Positions 52,005-61,189 of a stretch of 64,000 nt of DNA are shown here, piece by piece (the first letter of the stretch is position 1; the number at the start of each line of letters is the position of its first letter). A program made the position numbers and the translations under genes. The stretch comes from Negativicoccus succinicivorans. GTDB taxonomy: Bacteria; Bacillota; Negativicutes; Veillonellales; Negativicoccaceae. The stretch lies in contig NZ_JAHAJN010000004.1 in NCBI RefSeq assembly GCF_018372215.1, forward strand, positions 48,517-112,516. Reading direction: 5' to 3'. The notes under the pieces are model-generated. The model was not told where the DNA came from, did not search any database, and saw only the letters and a list, made by a program, of their open reading frames with translations.

Positions 52005-52156
52005 CATAACTCCTTTGCGTGCATTATACTATCTTGTTTCTAATAAACAATGACAAGAAAATGATACCTCTCTGAGAACGTTTCTCCCGTACGCTGTCAA
52101 GCGCTCTCGTTTTCGCCGAACGACCGCGAACGCGCGGGCGAAACGGCGGCGCCGCA

Positions 52157-52165
52157 TGCTATAAT
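52157..52165 (+). promoter_or_regulatory. extended -10 promoter of the helicase gene
   Basis: TGCTATAAT on the plus strand (hexamer 52160-52165). The leader to the ATG is about 55 nt. The 220-nt gap from the membrane protein gene otherwise holds nothing recognisable. Confidence 0.55.
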
Positions 52166-52227
52166 AAAAGTAAATTCATCGTTATGAAATGGTATTGTCG
52201 TCCCCGACGACTTAGAAGGAGAAAATT

Positions 52228-53512
52228 ATGCCCACATTTACCGGTTTGGGAGTGACACCCGAACTCGCCGACGTATTGACCAAGCGCGGCATCACGACCC
52301 CGACGGAAATTCAAGTGCAAGCGATCCCGACCGTATTCAAAGGTCTCGACATACTCGCCCAAAGCCGTACCGGCACGGGCAAAACGCTCGCCTTTTTGTT
52401 GCCCATTTTGCAACGCATTCGACCGGACGAAGCCAAGGAACAGGCGCTGATCATCACCCCGACGCGCGAACTTGCGCGGCAAATCGCCGCCGTCGCGCGG
52501 CCGCTCGCCGACGCGGTCGGCGTCGACATGGTCTCCATCACCGGCGGCCAAACGCTCGAAAACCAACTCGCCAAACTCAAACGCCGTCCGCAACTCGTCA
52601 TCGGCACGCCCGGACGTATTCTCGACCATTACCGCCGTGACGCCCTGACCTTGATTTCGGTCCGGCAAATCGTTTTGGACGAAGCCGATCAGATGCTCGC
52701 CATGGGCTTTCTGCAAGACGTTCGCACCATCGGCGCGCTCGCGGCAACTGCTGCTCTTTTCCGCCACCTTGCCGAAAGAAATTCGCAACCTCGCCAAAAC
52801 CGCCATGCAAAAACCGGCACAACTCGCCGCCGGCGCGGGACGCCTCGTCTTGGACACGATTGAACAGCGTGTCTACATGGTCAAAGAAGAAGAAAAAACG
52901 GATCTTCTGATCCGTCATTTGCGTGAAATGAATCCGTTTTTAGCCGTGATCTTTTGCAACACGAAAGATCGCGCCGCGGAACTGACGCGCGAACTCTTGG
53001 CGGCGCATTTATCCGTCGAAGAATTGCACGGCAACCTGCCCCAAAGCGCGCGCAACCGTATTCTGCGCGAATTCGCCAAAGGCCGCATCGCCTACCTCGT
53101 CGCGTCCGATATCGCCGCGCGCGGCATTGACGTGGAAGGCGTCACCCATGTATTCAACTACGATATCCCCGGCGATACCGACTACTACATTCATCGCATC
53201 GGCCGCACCGGTCGCGCCGGCGCCACCGGCATGGCCGTCAGCTACGTCACCTCGCGCGACATCGGCAAACTGCGTCGCATTGAAGCGCGCATCGAGCAGC
53301 CGCTGGTCAAATACGATCACGACGGCAACGTCAAGGTCAAGAAACCGCGCGCCGCTCGTCGCAAAGTAGTCCTGCCCGGTCAATACAAACCGACCAAGGA
53401 CAAAGAACACAAGCAGCAACATGCCGGCGGCAACCTTCGCCAACGCCGTAAAGCCGCGCCGAAAAACGAACGCAAACGCGGCGCGTCGCGCGGCAAACGT
53501 TCCTCTCGATAA
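52228..53512 (+). pseudogene. DEAD-box RNA helicase, disrupted by a frameshift in the middle
   Basis: The first frame (52228 onward) holds motifs Q (PTEIQVQAIP), I (SRTGTGKT), Ia (PTRELARQ), Ib (TPGRILD) and II (DEAD). After DVRTIGAL (52740) the reading is lost. Motif III (SATLP), IV (VIFCNTK), V (ASDIAARGID) and VI (HRIGRTGRAG), plus a basic C-terminal tail, continue in another frame to 53512. Family members have three residues (as in LPAKRQ) between this Leu and the RQ; here one nucleotide remains, so the simplest change is an 8-nt deletion near 52741. The truncated first-frame protein is 211 aa and would lack helicase activity. An assembly error is possible. Confidence 0.8.
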
Positions 53513-53543
53513 CAAAAAGACCGTCACTCGACGGTCTTTTTTG
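53513..53543 (+). terminator. terminator of the helicase gene
   Basis: Stem AAAGACCGTC/GACGGTCTTT with loop ACTC and T6; ends just before the next promoter. Confidence 0.85.
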
Positions 53544-53545
53544 CG

Positions 53546-53554
53546 TGGTATAAT
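53546..53554 (+). promoter_or_regulatory. extended -10 promoter of the first GT9 gene
   Basis: TGGTATAAT on the plus strand (hexamer 53549-53554), about 42 nt before the ATG. Confidence 0.55.
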
Positions 53555-53595
53555 ACTGTAAACATAATATTTTCTTTATATCGTAAGGAGCATAT

Positions 53596-54768
53596 ATGAA
53601 AATTCTTGCCATCCGCATGGATAAAATCGGCGATACCTTGATGACCGTGCCGTCGTTTCGCACCCTCCGGCGCATGTATCCCGACGCGGAAATCACGGCG
53701 CTTGCCAACACGTACACTCGCCCGATTATCGAACGTATTCACTCGGTCGATGAGATTCTTTGCGCCGATGAGTATTCGCATGACGAGCTTGTAAAATTAT
53801 TAAACGAACGCCATTACGACATGTTGATTTCGCTCCACGATTTTCGTCCGGCGTCCGAGCTTATTCTGGAACTTGACATCCCGTACAAGATGGGAATTCA
53901 GCGCAACTCGCAGCACAACCAAGACGTATATCCGCAAGGCTTTGTCCAAAATCGCTTTCATTATAATAACTTAGACAAAATGCAACATGAAGCGGAATAC
54001 ACGTTGGAGATCTTGGAGCATGTCGATGCGGAGCGTTACCATAACGCGCGCACGGACGACTTCACCATTCCGCTGACGGCGGAGGAAAAAGCGACGGCAG
54101 CGGAATTTTGGGCGCGTGAAGCCGTTACCTCGCCCGTTCTTTTCGTCAGTCCCGCCATGGGCGGTTCCGGCATGACCTTACCGATCGAAGCATGGGCGGA
54201 GGTGTTGCAGGACTTTCAAGACGCCCATCCCGACTGGACGATTTTGCTCGGTTGCTATCGTCCGAAGCAGGCGCCGCGTGATATTTTAGTGGATACGCAT
54301 TTGCCCTTTGATGAATACGCTTTTTGCCAAGCGATCAATGACCGTCTGCAAAAACCGGTGACGATTTTCGCCAACCATCGCTCGATTTTCCATGCGGCCG
54401 CCGTCATTCAGCGTTGCGACCTTTTCCTCGGACCGTCCACCGGCACTTTCCATTTGGCGTGGACGCAAGGCACGCCCGTCGTCGGCGTTTTCGGCTGCGA
54501 ACCCAACCACTGCTGGCAACGTTGGGGATCGCTCAAGCAACCGCATTACCATTTTGTCATGAACGAAGCGAAAGAATATATTCGTTCCGGAAGTGTCATC
54601 ATGCGCACCTTACGGCGCTGGCGCTACAGTCTCTACAAGCGACAGGAACGCAGAAAGCACGGCAAGTTTACGCCGAAAATGCTGTATACGACTTTCAACG
54701 CGACCAAACGCAAAGAGCTCGCCGCCTTGCTGAACCAAGCCGCGGCGGAAGTCACCCGGCCGCAATAA
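53596..54768 (+). CDS. GT9 family (heptosyltransferase-like) glycosyltransferase
   Basis: GT9 enzymes add heptose or related sugars to lipopolysaccharide core. The 390-aa protein has the N-terminal KILAIRMDKIGDTLMTVPSFRTL (GD and acceptor region) and the C-terminal sugar-nucleotide site LFLGPSTGTFHLAWTQGTPVVGVFG. The middle LFVSPAMGG replaces the usual GxxxxxKxWP. It supports an outer membrane with LPS. AAGGAG precedes the ATG. It ends at a terminator shared with the convergent GT9 gene. Confidence 0.92.
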   Translation: MKILAIRMDKIGDTLMTVPSFRTLRRMYPDAEITALANTYTRPIIERIHSVDEILCADEYSHDELVKLLNERHYDMLISLHDFRPASELILELDIPYKMGIQRNSQHNQDVYPQGFVQNRFHYNNLDKMQHEAEYTLEILEHVDAERYHNARTDDFTIPLTAEEKATAAEFWAREAVTSPVLFVSPAMGGSGMTLPIEAWAEVLQDFQDAHPDWTILLGCYRPKQAPRDILVDTHLPFDEYAFCQAINDRLQKPVTIFANHRSIFHAAAVIQRCDLFLGPSTGTFHLAWTQGTPVVGVFGCEPNHCWQRWGSLKQPHYHFVMNEAKEYIRSGSVIMRTLRRWRYSLYKRQERRKHGKFTPKMLYTTFNATKRKELAALLNQAAAEVTRPQ

Positions 54769-54793
54769 AAAATCCCCGTACGGGGATTTTTTA
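54765..54793. terminator. bidirectional terminator between the two GT9 genes
   Basis: Stem AAATCCCCG/CGGGGATTT with loop TA, flanked by A6 and T6. Confidence 0.85.
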
Positions 54794-55894
54794 TTGCTCA
54801 TTTATAATTTTTTCGATTACTTCCGCGACTTCGATGTCTTTGATATGGTGACGCCGTTTGCGATTCCAAATAATGCGGAGTTCCTTTTCATTGACCGGTA
54901 CCCATTCCGGATTTTTCAACCGCATCAGAATAATTTGCGGGCGGTGCAATAATGACGCGATATGCATGATCGCCGTTTCCACGGAAATGATCAGATGACT
55001 GTGCGCAAGCATCGCCGGCAAATCCCAAAAACCTTGGTCCGCCGTGAAGCCGTAAGCGCGAGGCAACTGCTCGTCGCGAATCATCGCCGCAATGGCGTCC
55101 TGATCGCTCGGTAAACCGTTGATCAGAAAGACCGCCTGTTGAAATTCCGGTCGCTCGCTGAGCGCGCGGATCAGCGCCGCCACTTTCGGCAACGGCCACG
55201 TGCGTTTTTTGTTTTTCGCGAACGGGTTAATGAAGTAAAGCGGCGCCGTTTCCGCGATGCCTCGTTCCTCGCGCCAACGTCGCGCGCGTTCCAGCGCTTC
55301 CGCCGGCACGGTCAGCGCCGCCCGCTCCGCCCAATCGTACGTCGGCATCCGCGCCGCCGTTTGGAAAAAGTAATTGTAATTTTGAATAATTTTTTTGAAT
55401 CGTTGCGGATTTTCCGGCACGATAAAATCGACGGCTTTTTCAAACCGTCGCCGATCCGCGCCGAACTTAAACCAGCGTTCGCGCAACGACCATGAGACAA
55501 TCGCCGCTTGTGGGAATAACGCGCGCGCCGCCTCCGCGACGAGCAAGCGGCCGCGGCTCGACATGACGAAGACGACGTCATAACCGACTTTTTTCGCCCG
55601 CGCCAACGCCGCCTCCGAATCTCCCGTATAGAGATCCGCGTATACATCATGGAAAATGTCCGTTTGCGCCGCCCAATCGCAGATGATCGGATTGACGAGC
55701 GCGCCGGCCCCCCTATGAAAACGCGTATTAATAAAATACTCGTCCGGCATCAAGTCCATCTGCAACTGCGGATACTGTTCGGCGAACGCGCGCAAAACCA
55801 ACTGCCAATAGGTAAAATCACCCAACGCCATCGGCAAAAGAACGAGCGCCTGACGCGCGTTTTTAATTTTATTTTGAATGCCTGTCTGATCCAT
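54791..55894 (-). CDS. second GT9-like glycosyltransferase
   Basis: The 367-aa protein has a GT-B fold with the N-terminal VLLPMALGDFTYWQLVLRAF and the C-terminal LIISVETAIMHIASLLHRPQIIL, the GT9 sugar-nucleotide region (SVETAIMH in place of the usual DTGxMH). YFINPFAKNKKRTWP is the GxxxxxKxWP motif. Homology to heptosyltransferases is moderate, so the donor is uncertain. No strong ribosome site is seen before ATG 55894 (weak GGGAC). With the convergent gene it points to a locus for core or O-glycan assembly. Confidence 0.85.
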   Translation of the reverse strand: MDQTGIQNKIKNARQALVLLPMALGDFTYWQLVLRAFAEQYPQLQMDLMPDEYFINTRFHRGAGALVNPIICDWAAQTDIFHDVYADLYTGDSEAALARAKKVGYDVVFVMSSRGRLLVAEAARALFPQAAIVSWSLRERWFKFGADRRRFEKAVDFIVPENPQRFKKIIQNYNYFFQTAARMPTYDWAERAALTVPAEALERARRWREERGIAETAPLYFINPFAKNKKRTWPLPKVAALIRALSERPEFQQAVFLINGLPSDQDAIAAMIRDEQLPRAYGFTADQGFWDLPAMLAHSHLIISVETAIMHIASLLHRPQIILMRLKNPEWVPVNEKELRIIWNRKRRHHIKDIEVAEVIEKIINEQ

Positions 55895-55957
55895 AATGTT
55901 GTCCCAAGTCCTCTGATTTCTTGATTTTACTTATTATACCATGTGGATTAACGCGCC

Positions 55958-55986
55958 AAAAAAGACCGCCGCGGCGGTCTTTTTTG
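55958..55986 (-). terminator. terminator of nifJ
   Basis: Stem AAGACCGCC/GGCGGTCTT with centre GC, flanked by A and T runs; 8 nt after the nifJ stop. Confidence 0.85.
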
Positions 55987-55993
55987 TTGTACA

Positions 55994-58900
55994 TCAGATT
56001 TGTTCCATGGCGGCTTTGACTTTTTCCGCGCGTTCTTTAGCGGAAATGTTTTTTTCCACCTCGTATTGAATTTCATCCGTCGGCTTGTGCGTCTGCTGCA
56101 CGGCGTCCGCGAGTTTCTCTTTTTCCTCTTCGAGGTTGGTCGCCCAAGATTCTTTCAAGCGCAAATAACTGCGCCGACGAATCCGCGCGTCGAGTTCGGT
56201 TTTCGCGAAGAGTTCCTGCGCTTTTTCCGGGAAAAGTTTTTCCAGCGCCGAGAAACGCACTTCGCCCATCAGGAAGTCGCGGAAGCTTTCGGTCGGTTCG
56301 CGCGAATCGATCTGCATCGGGTTCAATCCCTTTTTGATCCGGCTCGGGTCGAAACGGTAGTTGCACCAGTAGCCGCACGCGACCGCGCGCCGCGATTCTT
56401 CCTGCGTCATGCCCATGCCGGCTTTCAAGCCGTGCGCGATACAGGGCGAGTACGCGATGATCAATGACGGTCCGGGGTAGGCTTCCGCCTCCGCGATCGC
56501 TTTCAACGCTTGATTGCGGTTCGCGCCCATCGCGATTTGCGCCACGTAAATGTAACCGTAGCTCATCGCCATCATGCCGAGATCTTTTTTCCGCGATGTT
56601 TTGCCGCCCGCGGAGAATTTGGCGATGGCCGCCGTCGGCGTCGCTTTCGACGACTGACCGCCGGTGTTGGAGTAGACTTCCGTATCGAGCACGAGCACAT
56701 TCACGTCATTGCCCGACGCGAGCACGTGATCCAAACCGCCGAAGCCGATGTCATAGGCCCAGCCGTCGCCGCCGAAAATCCATTGCGAACGTTTGAGGAA
56801 AAAGTCGCGATACGAGCGCAATTTTTGCACATAGGGGTTGGCGTCGTCCCGCGCGTCCAAGAGCGCGATGACGCGGTCGGCCCGTTCGCGCGTGCCTTCG
56901 CTTTCCATGTAATGGGCGCTCCAGTCTTCGAGCGCTGCGCACAGTTCCGGATCGTTGATCGCCGGACAGAAATCATCCACGATCGTGCGCAGACGTTCAC
57001 GGATGGTGTCGTTGCCGGCGAACATGCCGAGACCGAATTCCGCGTTGTCCTCAAAGAGCGAGTTCGCCCACGCCGGACCGTTGCCGTCTTGGTTCGTCGT
57101 GTACGGCATCGACGGCGCGCTGGCGCCGTAAATGCTGGAACAGCCGGTGGCGTTCGCGATCAGCATGCGATCCCCGAAGAGTTGCGTGACGAGTTTAATG
57201 TACGGTGTTTCGCCGCAACCCGAGCAGGCACCGGAAAATTCAAAATACGTCGGCTCGAACTGACTGCCTTTGACCGTTTCCTTTTTCATCGGATTCGGTT
57301 TTTGCGGCAGGCTCATCGCGTAATCCCACAAGGGTTGTTTGTCGATTTCTTCTTCGATCGGTTTCATGACGAGCGCTTTGCCCTTGGCGGGGCAGACGTC
57401 GACGCAGTTGCCGCAACCGTAGCAGTCTTCCTGCGAGATGACGATGCGGAACTTCATGCCGTTGGCGCCGACCGCGTCGCGCACGATGAAGCCTTCCGGA
57501 GCCGCTTCCGCCTCTTCTTCGGTGGTTAAAATCGGACGAATCGTCGCGTGCGGACAAACGAACGCGCACTGGTTGCATTGGATGCAACGTTCCGGAATCC
57601 ACTCCGGCACCATCGTGGCGGTCGCGCGTTTTTCGTATTGGCTCGTGCCGACCGGGAACGTGCCGTCGGCGCGATCAATGAAGGTCGACACCGGCAAGTC
57701 ATCGCCTGCCTGACGATTCATCACGTCGCAAACCTCGCAGATAAAGCGCGGCCGCTGTTGTTTCGCGGCGGCTTGCGCGGGCGTGTCCTCCACGGCGTGC
57801 CGCCATGCGTCGGGCACGGGAATTTCGATCGACGCGGCGACGCCGCGGTCAATCGCTTCAAAGTTCATCGCGACGATATCGTCGCCTTTGTGACCGTAAC
57901 TTTTGACGACGGAATCTTTCAGATGACGGACCGCGTCCTCCACCGGAATGACTTTCGTCAGCGCGAAGAACGCCGCCTGCATCAGCATGTTGATGCGGCC
58001 GCCCAAACCGATCTCGCGCGCGATCGTCGCCGCGTCCATGATATAAAATTTCGCGTGTTGCTTGGCGAGTTTGCGTTTCAAGAGCGCCGGCAGTTTCGCC
58101 TCGATTTCTTCCGGCGTCCAGGTGCAGTTCAAAAGGAAGGTGCCTCCCTCTTTCAAACCGCGCAGTAAATCGTATTCATAGACATACGCCTGCCGGTGAC
58201 AGGCGATAAACGACGCGTTGCGAATGAGGTACGGTTTACGCAAGGGCGTGTTGCCGAAACGTAAATGGGAAATCGTCACGCCGCCGGATTTTTTGGAATC
58301 GTACGCGAAATACGCTTGTGCGAACATGTCCGTGTTGTCGCCGATGATTTTGATCGCGCTCTTGTTCGCGCCGACCGTGCCGTCCGAGCCGAAGCCCCAG
58401 AATTTGCAGGCGATATGCTCCGTTTCCCGCGCCTGTTCGACCGCGACGCGCGCGAGCGAAAGTTCCGTCACGTCATCGATGATGCCGAGCGTGAAACCGT
58501 GTTTCGGTTCGTCTTTCGTCAAATTGCGGTACGCCGCCAGAATATCTTCCGGCAGTACGTCTTTGGAGCTCAAGCCGTACCGACCGCCGACTACGCGGAT
58601 CGCGCGACCCGCGTGCGCGACCGCCGCCGCCACGTCCAAAAACAGCGGCTCACCGAACGCGCCCGGCTCTTTGGTGCGATCCAGCACCGCGATTTTTTTG
58701 ACTGACGCGGGAATCGCCGCCAGTAAATGCTTGATCGAAAACGGACGGTAGAGATGCACCGTGACCACGCCCACTTTTTCGCCGCGCGCATTGAGCATAT
58801 CCGCCGCCTCTTTAGCGACATCGCAGACCGAGCCCATGCCGATCACGACACGTTCCGCGTCGGGCGCGCCGTAGTAATTGAAAAGTTGATAATCACGGCC

Positions 58901-59656
58901 CGTGATTTCATTGATCTTGCCCATGTATTTCTCGACGATTTCCGGAATCGCCTGGTAGTAGCGGTTGGACGCTTCGCGATTTTGGAAGTAAATATCCGGA
59001 TTTTGCGCCGTGCCGCGCGTCACCGGTCGATCCGGGCTCAACGCCCGCGCCCGAAACGCGGCGAGTGCTTCCTGATTGACCAGGCCCGCCAGCACTTCCT
59101 CATCGAGCACTTGAATTTTTTGGATTTCATGACTGGTGCGGAAACCGTCAAAGAAATTGATGAACGGCAGACTGCCCTCCAGCGCGGATAAATGCGCGAC
59201 CGCCGACAGGTCCATGACTTCCTGCACGCCCTCTTCGCAAAGCATCGCGCAACCGGTCGCCCGCGCCGCCATCACGTCCTGATGATCGCCGAAAATACTC
59301 AAACTGTGCGCCGCGAGCGACCGCGCCGCCACGTGCAGTACGGCCGGCAACAATTCGCCCGCCATTTTATACAGATTCGGAATCATCAGCAAAAGGCCCT
59401 GCGAAGCCGTGTATGTCGTCGTCAGCGCGCCCGCCTGCAAAGAGCCGTGCACCATGCCCGCCGCGCCGCCTTCCGACTGCATCTCGACCACTTTCACCGG
59501 CCGACCGAACATATTTTTCCGCCCGTTCGCCGCCCAATCATCGACCAGCTCCGCCATCGGCGAACTCGGCGTGATCGGGTAAATCCCCGCGACTTCCGTA
59601 AAGTAATACGAAACGTGCGCCGCCGCCGTGTTGCCGTCCATTGTTTTCCAGTTCAT
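55994..59656 (-). CDS. nifJ: pyruvate:ferredoxin (flavodoxin) oxidoreductase
   Basis: PFOR converts pyruvate and CoA to acetyl-CoA, CO2 and reduced ferredoxin or flavodoxin. The 1220-aa single-chain protein has the pyruvate-binding GIYPITPSSPMAE at the N-terminus and two 4Fe-4S motifs in the ferredoxin domain (CIQCNQCAFVCP and CYGCGNCVDVCP). The thiamine-PP domain has CSGCGETPY, the GDGWAYDIG motif with Mg ligands, and the NTGGQSSK loop. Start could be ATG 59656 or 59662; both use the same AAGGGTGG site. Two flavodoxins at 5.7-6.6 kb are plausible acceptors. A LysR gene is divergent. Confidence 0.97.
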   Translation of the reverse strand: MNWKTMDGNTAAAHVSYYFTEVAGIYPITPSSPMAELVDDWAANGRKNMFGRPVKVVEMQSEGGAAGMVHGSLQAGALTTTYTASQGLLLMIPNLYKMAGELLPAVLHVAARSLAAHSLSIFGDHQDVMAARATGCAMLCEEGVQEVMDLSAVAHLSALEGSLPFINFFDGFRTSHEIQKIQVLDEEVLAGLVNQEALAAFRARALSPDRPVTRGTAQNPDIYFQNREASNRYYQAIPEIVEKYMGKINEITGRDYQLFNYYGAPDAERVVIGMGSVCDVAKEAADMLNARGEKVGVVTVHLYRPFSIKHLLAAIPASVKKIAVLDRTKEPGAFGEPLFLDVAAAVAHAGRAIRVVGGRYGLSSKDVLPEDILAAYRNLTKDEPKHGFTLGIIDDVTELSLARVAVEQARETEHIACKFWGFGSDGTVGANKSAIKIIGDNTDMFAQAYFAYDSKKSGGVTISHLRFGNTPLRKPYLIRNASFIACHRQAYVYEYDLLRGLKEGGTFLLNCTWTPEEIEAKLPALLKRKLAKQHAKFYIMDAATIAREIGLGGRINMLMQAAFFALTKVIPVEDAVRHLKDSVVKSYGHKGDDIVAMNFEAIDRGVAASIEIPVPDAWRHAVEDTPAQAAAKQQRPRFICEVCDVMNRQAGDDLPVSTFIDRADGTFPVGTSQYEKRATATMVPEWIPERCIQCNQCAFVCPHATIRPILTTEEEAEAAPEGFIVRDAVGANGMKFRIVISQEDCYGCGNCVDVCPAKGKALVMKPIEEEIDKQPLWDYAMSLPQKPNPMKKETVKGSQFEPTYFEFSGACSGCGETPYIKLVTQLFGDRMLIANATGCSSIYGASAPSMPYTTNQDGNGPAWANSLFEDNAEFGLGMFAGNDTIRERLRTIVDDFCPAINDPELCAALEDWSAHYMESEGTRERADRVIALLDARDDANPYVQKLRSYRDFFLKRSQWIFGGDGWAYDIGFGGLDHVLASGNDVNVLVLDTEVYSNTGGQSSKATPTAAIAKFSAGGKTSRKKDLGMMAMSYGYIYVAQIAMGANRNQALKAIAEAEAYPGPSLIIAYSPCIAHGLKAGMGMTQEESRRAVACGYWCNYRFDPSRIKKGLNPMQIDSREPTESFRDFLMGEVRFSALEKLFPEKAQELFAKTELDARIRRRSYLRLKESWATNLEEEKEKLADAVQQTHKPTDEIQYEVEKNISAKERAEKVKAAMEQI

Positions 59657-59765
59657 GTCCATGCCACCCTTCTGTTTTCCGCTCATCTTGCAAACAGGTA
59701 AGAAACAGTGTAAGATTAAGTCATAATATGAGTAAAACGCATACATATAGTTAATTTTGCGATTT

Positions 59766-59834
59766 GGAACATGGCGCGTTTTGTTCCGATCCCATTGTTG
59801 ACTGAATTATAGACGATTCTACCCAAACCAACAA
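59766..59834 (-). promoter_or_regulatory. nifJ promoter and candidate LysR operator
   Basis: TTGTTG (59829-59834) and TATAAT (59806-59811), 17-nt spacer, minus strand. GGAAC (59766-59770) and GTTCC (59783-59787) form an inverted repeat just downstream of the -10, suited to binding by the divergent LysR protein. Confidence 0.5.
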
Positions 59835-59849
59835 CCGCAGGAGGCAAGC

Positions 59850-60752
59850 ATGGATTTTCATCACTTAAAATATTTTACGGAAGTCGCGCATCGGAAAAGC
59901 TTCAGCAAAGCCGCGCGGCATCTGCATATTTCGCAATCGGCCATCAGCCGCACCATCAAAGCGCTGGAAGAAGAGCTCGGCGTCGTGCTCTTTTTGCGCA
60001 ACGCCAAAGCGGTCGAGTTGACGGACGCCGGAGCGATTTTTTTGAACCATGCCAAACGCAGCGTCTTTATTTTCGAACATTTGAAAAACGACTTTGAAAA
60101 CGAATTTAAGCTCGAGCAGGGCTCCATTCATATCGGCTTGCCGCCGATTACTGACGCGCAGGTATTCGCGCATCTTTTGGGCGCGTTCAAACGCATGTAC
60201 CCGCAAATCGATATCGAGCTTTACGAATACGGCTCCAAAAAAGTGGAAATCGCCGTGCAGGAAGGATTGACCGACCTCGGCATTATTTGCACTGAACCGA
60301 AAAAAGATTACGAGTCCTTCTTTCTTTTGGAAGATCCGGTATGCGTGCTGTTGCCGAAAGATCATCCGCTCGCGGACGCGAATGAGATCCCGCTCGCCGA
60401 TCTCGCCGGCGACGGTTTCGTTCTCTATCGCGACGACTTCAACTTGCATGACGAAATCATCGCGAAGTGCAAAGCCGCGGACTTTATCCCGAAAATCGTA
60501 TTTGAAACCAGTCAGCGCGAGCTCATGATTCAGACCGTCAGCACCGGCTTGGGCATCGCGCTTTTGCCGAAACGTCTCTGCCCGCATAATAATCCCAACG
60601 TTTCCGTACACGTGCTCGCCGGTCGGCCGATCATTCATCGTCTTTACGTCATCTGGCGCAAAGGCCACTACCTCTCGCACGCCGCGAAATTGTGGCTCGA
60701 ATTCGCGCAGGATCACATTCAAAAGATCGCCGTTAAATCGTCTCTGAAATAA
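59850..60752 (+). CDS. LysR-family transcriptional regulator, divergent to nifJ
   Basis: The 300-aa protein has the LysR winged helix at residues 1-60 (MDFHHLKYFTEVAHRKSFSKAA, then LHISQSAISRTIKALEEELG) and a periplasmic-binding-protein-like effector domain from about 90. It reads CVLLPKDHPLA and TGLGIALLPK, typical of the CynR/CysB class. LTTRs usually regulate the divergent gene, so nifJ is the likely target with an organic acid as possible effector. GGAGG precedes ATG 59850. Its last codon is 1 nt before the next gene. Confidence 0.92.
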   Translation: MDFHHLKYFTEVAHRKSFSKAARHLHISQSAISRTIKALEEELGVVLFLRNAKAVELTDAGAIFLNHAKRSVFIFEHLKNDFENEFKLEQGSIHIGLPPITDAQVFAHLLGAFKRMYPQIDIELYEYGSKKVEIAVQEGLTDLGIICTEPKKDYESFFLLEDPVCVLLPKDHPLADANEIPLADLAGDGFVLYRDDFNLHDEIIAKCKAADFIPKIVFETSQRELMIQTVSTGLGIALLPKRLCPHNNPNVSVHVLAGRPIIHRLYVIWRKGHYLSHAAKLWLEFAQDHIQKIAVKSSLK

Positions 60753-60753
60753 A

Positions 60754-61101
60754 ATGACTACGTACTCATTCCGTCATCGCCTGCAGCTTTGGCGACACCA
60801 AGTAAGCCCGTGGCTGCGCCGACCCGTCACTTGGCTCGTGCTGTTGGCGCTGGTGCTCGGCTACATCGTGAGCATCCAAAACGAACGCATCGAAGCGCTC
60901 ACCGCGCGCGTCAATGAGCTGTCGCAGACAGGACCGGGCTCCACGCCCGCGCGCCTGACCAATTTGGAATTCATCGTCAACGATCACACCGAACACTTGC
61001 GCACGCTGGATGGCAAAGTGTATCAACTGCAAGTCGATCAGGCGGATCTCGATTGGCGGACCACCACCAACCGTTGGGATATTGATGAACAAATAAAATA
61101 A
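60754..61101 (+). CDS. membrane-anchored short coiled-coil protein
   Basis: The 115-aa protein has a cytoplasmic basic N-terminus, one membrane helix (about residues 26-42, VTWLVLLALVLGYIVSI) and an extracytoplasmic or cytoplasmic coiled coil with heptads (about 45-60 and 70-100). It starts one base after the LysR stop and has no good ribosome site, so it relies on coupling. Function is unknown. The arrangement resembles septum or envelope small proteins only by general shape. Confidence 0.65.
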   Translation: MTTYSFRHRLQLWRHQVSPWLRRPVTWLVLLALVLGYIVSIQNERIEALTARVNELSQTGPGSTPARLTNLEFIVNDHTEHLRTLDGKVYQLQVDQADLDWRTTTNRWDIDEQIK

Positions 61102-61124
61102 GCTCCCGCAAGGGAGCTTTTTTC
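61099..61124 (+). terminator. terminator of the LysR/115-aa unit
   Basis: Stem AAGCTCCC/GGGAGCTT with loop GCAA and T6 tail. Confidence 0.85.
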
Positions 61125-61189
61125 GTGGGCGAAATTATAAATGTTCCGCGCGGCCGGCAGGCGCGGTGCGGGCGATGCTTTTCGCGCAT

